Origin: Cytophagales bacterium
Lineage (GTDB): Bacteria > Bacteroidota > Bacteroidia > Cytophagales > Cyclobacteriaceae
Reading direction: 5' to 3'
NCBI GenBank assembly: GCA_029262955.1
Contig: JAJCYL010000042.1
Coordinates: forward strand, 1-11,361
DNA: 11,361 nt
Under the pieces are notes generated by a model that worked only from the letters and a program-made list of their open reading frames with translations, ran no database searches and was not told the DNA's origin. Below, one piece after another: positions 7,191 through 11,361 of this stretch (position 1 is the first letter of the stretch; each line of letters begins with the position of its first letter). Position numbers and translations under genes: made by a program.

Positions 7191-7634
7191 ATGGATATTA
7201 TTCTTAGAGAAGACATTCATGGCTTAGGCTACAAGAATGATGCCGTCAAAGTGAAAGACGGATATGGCAGGAATTTTCTAATTCCATCTGGCAGAGCAAT
7301 AGTTGCCAGTAAGTCAAACAGAAAAATGATTGAAGAAAACGTCAGGCAAGCTGCTCATAAGGCAGAAAAACTGAGAAAAGATGCTCAGGATATTGCTGAT
7401 GCCATTGGGGAAATCGTTTTAGAGATTAAGACAAAAGCTGGTGAGAGCGGTAAGATATTCGGTGCGATCACTAGTCTGCAAGTATCTGACTCATTGAAAG
7501 ACCGTGGTTATGATATCGACCGCAGAAGAATCTCTTTCAAAGAAAAGATTAAGACTCTTGGAGATTACCAGGCTGTTCTTGATCTACATAAAGAAGTACA
7601 GCACGAAGTTGCGGTAAAAGTGGTTGGAGAATAG
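7191..7634 (+). CDS. rplI: 50S ribosomal protein bL9
   Basis: The 147-residue product has the bL9 N-terminal domain (MDIILREDIHGLGYKNDAVKV, then VKDGYGRNFLIPSGRAIVAS). A long connecting helix at about 42-75 is rich in Lys/Glu/Ala. The C-terminal rRNA-binding domain is recognisable from AGESGKIFGAITSLQVSDSL and RRRISFKEKIKTLGDYQAVLDLHKEVQHEV. Length agrees with the family norm of about 147-150. bL9 binds 23S rRNA near the L1 stalk and affects reading-frame maintenance. It is the last gene of the operon: a strong intrinsic terminator follows 20 nt after the stop. No SD is seen before the ATG. Confidence 0.97.
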   Translation: MDIILREDIHGLGYKNDAVKVKDGYGRNFLIPSGRAIVASKSNRKMIEENVRQAAHKAEKLRKDAQDIADAIGEIVLEIKTKAGESGKIFGAITSLQVSDSLKDRGYDIDRRRISFKEKIKTLGDYQAVLDLHKEVQHEVAVKVVGE

Positions 7635-7653
7635 CTACAGCTAACTCATTAAG

Positions 7654-7685
7654 AAAGCGTTTCTGGTTCAGGGACGCTTTTTTTT
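7654..7685 (+). terminator. Intrinsic terminator of the rpsF-rpsR-rplI operon
   Basis: AAAGCGT (7654-7660) pairs with ACGCTTT (7674-7680). The stem continues inward through two G-U pairs and CTG/CAG to a three-base loop at 7666-7668, giving a near-continuous 12-bp hairpin. A run of eight T (7678-7685) follows directly. This is a textbook rho-independent terminator, placed 19 nt after the rplI stop. Confidence 0.9.
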
Positions 7686-7699
7686 ATAACCACGAGTTT

Positions 7700-7870
7700 C
7701 ATATAAACTATATGTCAGATCTCCGAAAAAATGTGTCACGCAAAATTGGGCTCAATAATAAGTTTTAGCTCCTTTCAGCAATAGTTCATTGAGAGTAGGA
7801 AAGAGAAATATTTTCTAAAAGATTTCTGTTAATAGATCTAAGGCCGTCTCGAATAGAGAGGGCCTTTTTT
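7700..7870 (+). ncRNA. Possible structured small RNA between two terminators
   Basis: This gene-free stretch contains a chain of inverted repeats in the same orientation. CATATA/TATATG lies at 7700-7714. A nested hairpin has CTTTC 7772-7776 with GAAAG 7799-7803 and CAAT 7779-7782 with ATTG 7788-7791. The next, directly adjacent, is AGAAAT 7804-7809 with ATTTCT 7822-7827 plus inner TTT/AAA pairs. A terminator-type hairpin at 7840-7870 closes the row. A transcript stopped at the second terminator but not made by read-through of the first would need its own promoter, and I see no good TAnnTTTG element (TAAGTTTT at 7759-7766 is near but lacks a spaced TTG). It does not match an RNA family I can recognise. 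It may instead be a backup 3' UTR of the ribosomal operon. Confidence 0.25.
7840..7870 (+). terminator. Second intrinsic terminator upstream of the AraC gene
   Basis: AAGGCC (7840-7845) pairs with GGCCTT (7861-7866). After one G-G mismatch the stem continues with TCTC (7847-7850) and GAGA (7856-7859), closing a five-base loop at 7851-7855. A run of six T (7865-7870) follows. It lies 185 nt beyond the first terminator and reads in the same direction, so it ends either read-through from rplI or a separate short transcript. Confidence 0.8.
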
Positions 7871-8018
7871 GGTGATTGCTGATTGAATCGACGGCGAGTT
7901 ACTGTTTATTATTTGAGGATAATTAAGTGCATGTTTTTTGATTTTGATTTAGTTCTTCTCTATTTAGTAGGGACAAATGAGTGTATTTTGTTCTTGTTTT
8001 AACAGTCACCCTCAATAA
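7871..8018. other. AT-rich leader of the AraC-family gene
   Basis: The last part of the 384-bp gap between rplI and the AraC gene must hold the regulator's promoter. TATTTTG at 7984-7990 is a near match to the -7 box TAnnTTTG, one T short, but no TTG lies at the right distance upstream. No SD-like sequence precedes the ATG at 8019. No gene, repeat or stable hairpin is seen here. Confidence 0.3.
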
Positions 8019-9113
8019 ATGAATAGTTTGGAAGTCATCGGATTAGTGGGAATTGGCTTTCAGGGCATATTGCTGTCCTTGCTCCTTTTTATTGACAGAA
8101 GAGCGAAATTCAGGTCTGCAAAGGTCCTGGCCATCTTAATATTTGCTTTTAGTTTGGAACTTTGGTCCAACGCAATATCGTGGAGTCATAGAACGGATCT
8201 GATTAGGTTAGATTTTGTCACTTATCCATTTATTCTTGCCTTTGGACCACTTTTTTTACTTTACTTGAAACTTAGATATGAGCAACATATCTCTAAAAAC
8301 TTTTATTTACATTTTTTACCATATTTAATACAGTCATTATTTCTGCTACCACTTTATTTCTTTGACAAAGAAGTAGTCACTGCCACCATTGAGTTTTATA
8401 AGACCAATCAAGTTATTGCAATTTTTGATTATGTGGGAATATTGGCAACCTTTATTTATGCAGGCCTTATATGGAATTTGGTTAGCAAGTTCACGAACTC
8501 CTTTGATCTTGATCAAAGAAACATTGCGTGGTTAAAATTCATAAGTTTATTTTTTACCTTATTCGTATTTGTACACAGTATGTATTTCGTTATATATAGA
8601 ATTTCGGGACCATTGGGTGGGCATAAGTATATCCTTTCAGGAATTATGTCTGTCTTTATTTATACCATAGGCTATTTGGCCTATTTCAAACCAGAATTAA
8701 TTGGAAAGAACCACTTAAGAAAGTACGAAAAATCACCTCTTAATCAATCAGATTCTAAAGAGACTGTTGACCAGTTGATGAGGTTAGTAGATGAAGAGGA
8801 TATTTTTCTAGATAAAGACATCTCTCTTTCACATACCGCCGAAAAACTAAATATTTCAACGCATCACTTGTCTCAGGTTATAAATGAAATGTTAAGCCAA
8901 AGTTTTACCGATTTGATGAATACTAAAAGGGTGGAGAGAGCAAAGGAACTATTCAAAGATCCAGAGTACCATGATCATAAACTGATTTCCATTGCCTATT
9001 CAAGTGGCTTCAATAGTAAGACAAACTTTTATATGGCCTTTAAGAAAATTACCGGACTATCACCCTCTGAATATAGAGATTCGATAAAGTCACTTTCTAC
9101 GATTGCTCATTAG
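8019..9113 (+). CDS. Membrane-anchored AraC-family transcriptional regulator
   Basis: The 364-residue protein has an N-terminal integral membrane half with about seven hydrophobic segments (roughly 5-25, 34-52, 66-85, 96-115, 133-154, 170-193 and 204-223). A polar linker (about 230-250) leads to a C-terminal AraC/XylS DNA-binding domain (about 255-355). Both helix-turn-helix units are visible: ISLSHTAEKLNISTHHLSQVIN (HTH1), and ISIAYSSGFNSKTNFYMAFKKITGLSPSEYR, the family's conserved HTH2 signature with Gly-Phe and the Phe-Lys-x-x-x-Gly-x-(S/T)-P-x-x-(Y/F)-R motif. Such seven-helix AraC regulators are common in Bacteroidota and are thought to sense a membrane or periplasmic signal and act from the membrane. 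The signal and targets are unknown here. It stands alone, with terminators upstream and a 323-bp spacer downstream. Confidence 0.92.
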   Translation: MNSLEVIGLVGIGFQGILLSLLLFIDRRAKFRSAKVLAILIFAFSLELWSNAISWSHRTDLIRLDFVTYPFILAFGPLFLLYLKLRYEQHISKNFYLHFLPYLIQSLFLLPLYFFDKEVVTATIEFYKTNQVIAIFDYVGILATFIYAGLIWNLVSKFTNSFDLDQRNIAWLKFISLFFTLFVFVHSMYFVIYRISGPLGGHKYILSGIMSVFIYTIGYLAYFKPELIGKNHLRKYEKSPLNQSDSKETVDQLMRLVDEEDIFLDKDISLSHTAEKLNISTHHLSQVINEMLSQSFTDLMNTKRVERAKELFKDPEYHDHKLISIAYSSGFNSKTNFYMAFKKITGLSPSEYRDSIKSLSTIAH

Positions 9114-9219
9114 AAGATTCGATCTTTTAATCTAAAGTATGCCAATACCGGTTTGGACAAACAGATTTTTTAATCTTAAGAATTCCTCAAAGCGCTGACT
9201 CGGGGTTTCTATAAAAATG

Positions 9220-9259
9220 AGATTCCTTGCGTCCCGATTGCTATCGGGAGCAGAAATCT
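9220..9259. repeat. REP-like intergenic palindrome
   Basis: A perfect core TCCCGAT (9232-9238), loop TGCT, ATCGGGA (9243-9249) is flanked by imperfect outer arms AGATT..TGC (9220-9230) and GCA..AATCT (9250-9259). It is GC-richer than its surroundings and lies in a spacer, which fits a dispersed REP-type palindrome. Only one copy is in this window, so dispersal is unproven. No T-run follows, so it is not an obvious terminator. Confidence 0.4.
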
Positions 9260-9276
9260 AAATACAAAATTTAGGG

Positions 9277-9294
9277 TTTGACCCTCAGGTCAAA
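9277..9294. promoter_or_regulatory. Perfect inverted repeat TTTGACC-CTCA-GGTCAAA
   Basis: Two perfect 7-bp arms flank a 4-base centre, 148 bp upstream of the first LuxR-type regulator. Size and symmetry fit an operator for a dimeric regulator. A tetraloop RNA hairpin is equally possible. No T-run follows. Confidence 0.3.
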
Positions 9295-9404
9295 ATAAAA
9301 CCAGCGAAATACCCCTATGGCTTTGACTCATGGATAGTTTGTTTCGAGATATTTATTATTAATCGCGTTCAGGATTATCGGATAGACCCCCAAAAAGTAT
9401 TTAA

Positions 9405-9446
9405 CCCTCCAAATTGAGGGAGGAATAAATGATTAATTGGACATGA
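9405..9446 (+). promoter_or_regulatory. SD-hiding hairpin with five-codon leader minigene
   Basis: CCCTCC (9405-9410) can pair with GGGAGG (9418-9423) around a 7-base loop; an alternative CCCTC/GAGGG pairing also exists. GGGAGG lies five nt before ATG 9429, which opens a five-codon frame (Met-Ile-Asn-Trp-Thr) ending at TGA 9444-9446. That TGA overlaps the regulator start ATG 9443 in the ATGA arrangement typical of translational coupling. Whether the minigene is translated is unknown; Bacteroidota ribosomes generally use SD poorly. Confidence 0.35.
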
Positions 9447-10075
9447 ATAGGAAAGGGGTTGTTATTATTGATTCAGATCAGGACTATCGCAAAATGTATG
9501 GTCACTTGATTGAAAGTTTAAGTGATCTTCAGCTACAAAACAATTATCAAAGTATTGAATGGGCTTTGGATAGAATTGGTCTTGACAAACCTGATCTGAT
9601 TATCATAGGACTCGATCCGGATGACTATGATCAGTTCAAATTGATGCCAAAAATCTGTAAGAAATCTTTCGCTGAGATTATCTTAATAGCTGATTTTGTG
9701 GAAAATAATTTACTGCATAATGCAATTGGGTTCGGCGTGTGTGGATTTTTGTTGAGGTCCTCATCCTTGAGCGAGATTGAAGAAGCCATACAGGTGGTTT
9801 CGGATGGAGGTGGTTTTTTAAATAACAAAATCGCGAGGAAACTTCTACTTTCTTGTCGAACCAATACCTCATCTCCACTCACATTGAGGGAGACAGAAGC
9901 TTTGAACCTGTTGGCGGCCGGAAAAACATATTCTTTAATCGCAAGAGAAATGGAAATTGCTGATGGCACCGCTAAAATCCACATAAAAAATATATACAGT
10001 AAACTTCAGGTCACGTCAAAAGCTGCAGCCATTTTGAAGGCCAAGGAAATTCAAATATTAAGCGAGACGTTTTAA
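9443..10075 (+). CDS. LuxR-family regulator with degenerate (pseudo-)receiver domain, first of a tandem pair
   Basis: From ATG 9443 the product has 210 residues; an in-frame TTG at 9437 would add two, and a stop lies just before it. Residues 5-120 have receiver fold spacing (GVVIIDSDQDY; PDLIII; LIADFVENNLLHNAIGFGVCGFLLRSSSLSEIEEAI). However, the phospho-acceptor position after PDLIII is Gly 56, the Thr/Ser position is Ala 83, and the Lys is Arg 105. Asp 58, 60 and 61 are nearby but out of register. The C-terminal part (about 143-205) is a normal LuxR/GerE helix-turn-helix: LTLRETEALNLLAAGKTYS, TAKIHIKNIYSKLQV. It is therefore a NarL-like DNA-binding protein unlikely to be switched by ordinary phosphorylation. 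It is followed two nt later by a paralogue and then by a SusC-type receptor gene, a possible target. Confidence 0.88.
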   Translation: MNRKGVVIIDSDQDYRKMYGHLIESLSDLQLQNNYQSIEWALDRIGLDKPDLIIIGLDPDDYDQFKLMPKICKKSFAEIILIADFVENNLLHNAIGFGVCGFLLRSSSLSEIEEAIQVVSDGGGFLNNKIARKLLLSCRTNTSSPLTLRETEALNLLAAGKTYSLIAREMEIADGTAKIHIKNIYSKLQVTSKAAAILKAKEIQILSETF

Positions 10076-10077
10076 AT

Positions 10078-10704
10078 ATGTCAAACCATGAGTATAGAGT
10101 AGTAATAATTGAACAAGATTATGAACTTCTCAAACTTTATTGGTCAGTGATTGATCGAATGTTGAATTTCAAAGTAGTGAGTGTATACAATGATAGTTTA
10201 GAGGCCATTCGAAGAATTGCAAAAGATGAACCCAACATTATAGTGGTGAGCTATTATTTGGAAAAGGATCCTACCGATATCTTAGAGCTATTATCGAAGA
10301 AGTCTGCAAGACTTGAGATTGTTGCGTTGACCAACTTCATCGACAGTAGTTGGATCTCAAAAGCAATTGCCAATGGAGTTTCGGGTATAATTCTAAAATC
10401 AAAAAGAATCGTGGAACTTGAAAAGGCCCTGGTGTTTGTGGTAAACGGAGGATCTTATCTCTCTCCAGCAATTGTCAAAAAATTTGTTTCGGCGAACAAG
10501 AAAAATTTATCCTCTCCACTGAGTCCAAGAGAGATGGAAGTATTGCAATTAATGTCAAGAGGTAAGACGTATTCCATGATTGCCGGTGAATTAAATATTT
10601 CTAAAGAGACCTCAAGGTCACACATGAAAAATATTTATAGCAAGCTTTCAGTTTCTTCTAAATCAGCGGCTATTCTATTAGCTAAACAACAAAGGATTAT
10701 ATAA
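10078..10704 (+). CDS. LuxR-family regulator with degenerate (pseudo-)receiver domain, second of a tandem pair
   Basis: The 208-residue protein is a paralogue of the preceding one, with the same architecture and shared stretches such as SSPL..RE.E.L, GKTYS.IA.E and KNIYSKL.V.SK.AAIL. Receiver-like residues 6-120 retain Thr 85 (IVALTNF) and Lys 107 (GIILKSK), but the phospho-acceptor after PNIIVV is Ser 58, and the acidic pair is E12 with Q13. The LuxR/GerE helix-turn-helix spans about 146-203 (LSPREMEVLQLMSRGKTYS, SRSHMKNIYSKLSV). Ser instead of Asp argues against classic phosphotransfer; constitutive action, ligand control or heterodimerisation with its neighbour are alternatives. The two-nt gap after the first gene indicates one transcript. 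The stop is directly followed by a hairpin and then the SusC leader. No kinase gene lies next to the pair. Confidence 0.88.
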   Translation: MSNHEYRVVIIEQDYELLKLYWSVIDRMLNFKVVSVYNDSLEAIRRIAKDEPNIIVVSYYLEKDPTDILELLSKKSARLEIVALTNFIDSSWISKAIANGVSGIILKSKRIVELEKALVFVVNGGSYLSPAIVKKFVSANKKNLSSPLSPREMEVLQLMSRGKTYSMIAGELNISKETSRSHMKNIYSKLSVSSKSAAILLAKQQRII

Positions 10705-10743
10705 CCTCAATTGGTGCATACAACCTATACCTAATTGAGGTAT
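10705..10743 (+). promoter_or_regulatory. Overlapping alternative hairpins after the LuxR pair
   Basis: CCTCAATT (10705-10712) pairs perfectly with AATTGAGG (10733-10740), extendable by two pairs. Overlapping it, ATACCT (10727-10732) pairs with AGGTAT (10738-10743). The two cannot form together. The first starts immediately after the stop codon but lacks a T-run, so it is at best an RNA-stabilising 3' structure or weak terminator. A switch-like role is inference. Confidence 0.35.
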
Positions 10744-10789
10744 GATTTAGGTGATTATTGCGGAATTGAGAAATATATAAGGATTTTAT

Positions 10790-10888
10790 CCCCCATAAAG
10801 AGATACATCAATTTCTACTATTAGGTGATATTTATCGGGGGCCCGAATTTAACAAATTTTGTTTTTGCAAAGGTGTAGGCTTTTGCAA
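10790..10888 (+). promoter_or_regulatory. Structured upstream region of the SusC-type gene
   Basis: CCCC-C-ATAAA (10790-10799, one extra C) can pair with TTTAT-C-GGGG (10831-10840) with a single C-C mismatch. AACAAA-T-TTTGTT (10851-10863) is a perfect palindrome about one base. TTTTGCAA occurs twice as a direct repeat (10863-10870 and 10881-10888) at 18-bp spacing. No full TAnnTTTG promoter is present; TAGGCTTTTG at 10876-10885 is a loose match with too wide a gap. These are candidate regulator sites or leader structures. Confidence 0.35.
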
Positions 10889-10917
10889 GTCAATTTTTTC
10901 ACTTAAATAAATACAAT

Positions 10918-11361
10918 ATGAGGAAGTTTTTACTATTAAACTTCATGCTTATTGGCATGGTGTCCTTCGTATGGGCACAAGAGAAGTCCATCTCCGGCCA
11001 AATTGTTGGAGAAGATGGGTCAGGATTGCCTGGCGTCAACGTGGTGGTTAAGTCAACTACTACTGGTACCATTACCGATTTTGATGGTAATTACAGGTTA
11101 TCCGTACCTCAAAATGCGAGTACATTAGTATTCACTTACATTGGTTTCGCTACTCAGGAGATAGAAATCGGAGCCCGATCGGTCATTGATGTGACCATGG
11201 CAGTGGATGTAACCGAGCTTCAAGAGGTAGTTGTTACAGCACAGGGTATCCAAAGAAAGAAGGAAGCCCTGGGTTTTGCGGTAAGTTCTATCAGCGCCGA
11301 AGAAGTAGCTGATAAGACTGAGGGAGACGTTGTTCGCTCGATGCGTAGTAAGGCATCAGGT
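10918..11361 (+). CDS. SusC/RagA-family TonB-linked outer-membrane receptor, N-terminal part (3' truncated)
   Basis: From ATG 10918 the frame is open to the window edge, 148 residues. It has a signal peptide (about 1-20, ending SFVWA before QEK). Next comes a carboxypeptidase-regulatory-like/CarbopepD_reg_2 domain (about 24-98) with the diagnostic GEDGSGLPGVNVVVKSTTTG and TDFDGNYRLSVP, then YIGFATQEIEIG. The conserved SusC start of the plug with TonB-box region, LQEVVVTAQGIQRKKEALGF, is at 101-120. The plug continues to the edge (GDVVRSMRSKASG, where most relatives have a version of N-x-L-x-G-K-V-x-G). SusC proteins pair with a SusD lipoprotein to import glycans or peptides; a susD gene would be expected downstream, beyond the window. 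The LuxR pair just upstream is a possible regulator. Substrate unknown. Confidence 0.93.
   Translation, partial: MRKFLLLNFMLIGMVSFVWAQEKSISGQIVGEDGSGLPGVNVVVKSTTTGTITDFDGNYRLSVPQNASTLVFTYIGFATQEIEIGARSVIDVTMAVDVTELQEVVVTAQGIQRKKEALGFAVSSISAEEVADKTEGDVVRSMRSKASG

Larger units (their letters stand above)
9114..9436. other. Non-coding spacer rich in inverted repeats
   Basis: No plausible gene is seen in these 323 bases. A weak hairpin AAGAT/ATCTT followed by TTTT (9114-9128) directly follows the AraC stop and may be a poor terminator. Further on are a 40-bp imperfect palindrome (9220-9259), CTAAAT/ATTTAG (9258-9274), TTTGACC/GGTCAAA (9277-9294) and CCCTCC/GGGAGG (9405-9423). TAGTTTG near 9339 is a partial -7 box with no suitable -33 element. 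The spacer must contain the promoter of the LuxR-type pair. Confidence 0.45.

Noticed and set aside
7712..7768. An 18-codon open frame (MSDLRKNVSRK...) in the gap after rplI
   Set aside because: Short, no SD or promoter, unremarkable composition, and it overlaps predicted hairpins; nothing supports translation.
7984..7990. TATTTTG as the AraC gene promoter -7 box
   Set aside because: One T short of TAnnTTTG and no TTG at the proper distance; kept only as a weak note.
9631..9984. Minus-strand open frame of 117 codons opposite the first LuxR-type gene
   Set aside because: Antisense to a clear LuxR regulator, without export signal or recognisable motif.
1..11361. CRISPR arrays, tRNA or rRNA genes, transposases, integrases, phage or known defence genes
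   Set aside because: None seen: no regularly spaced repeats, no cloverleaf with CCA end, and no protein with matching motifs.

Overview
The window looks like chromosomal DNA of a marine-type Bacteroidota, most likely Cytophagales-like. It is AT-rich and carries a TonB-dependent receptor barrel, a SusC-type receptor with an N-terminal carboxypeptidase-regulatory-like domain, LytS/LytTR signalling, a membrane-anchored AraC regulator, and the gene order rpsF-rpsR-rplI with no priB. One clean Bacteroidota-type promoter (TTG, 20 nt, TAnnTTTG) precedes rpsF. Genus assignment is inference only.

Layout. (1) Positions 1-3956, plus strand: a tight operon with the 3' part of a TonB-dependent receptor, a secreted DUF2141 protein, a secreted TPR-like protein, a LytS-type membrane histidine kinase and a LytTR response regulator. 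The last three genes overlap, so receptor, periplasmic proteins and two-component system are probably co-expressed. (2) Positions 3972-6486: two exported beta-propeller proteins, a BNR/Asp-box protein on the minus strand and a six-repeat kelch protein on the plus strand, separated by a 202-bp intergenic region holding a perfect 8-bp inverted repeat. (3) Positions 6500-7685: a ribosomal protein operon (bS6, bS18, bL9) with promoter and terminator. (4) Positions 7686-7870: a gene-free, hairpin-rich stretch ending in a second terminator, possibly a small RNA. (5) Positions 8019-9113: a membrane AraC-family regulator. (6) Positions 9114-10704: a repeat-rich spacer followed by two tandem LuxR-type regulators, each lacking the receiver phospho-acceptor Asp. 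(7) Positions 10705-11361: a structured leader and the start of a SusC-family outer-membrane receptor that runs off the window.

Main points of interest. rpsR (bS18) carries a strong Shine-Dalgarno sequence (AAGGAGGT) in a phylum whose ribosomes largely ignore such sequences because bS21, bS18 and bS6 hide the anti-SD. The two LuxR regulators form a duplicated pseudo-receiver pair next to a SusC gene. The first of them sits behind a hairpin that can hide an SD-like GGGAGG, followed by a five-codon minigene that overlaps its start. All functional readings beyond family assignment are inference.
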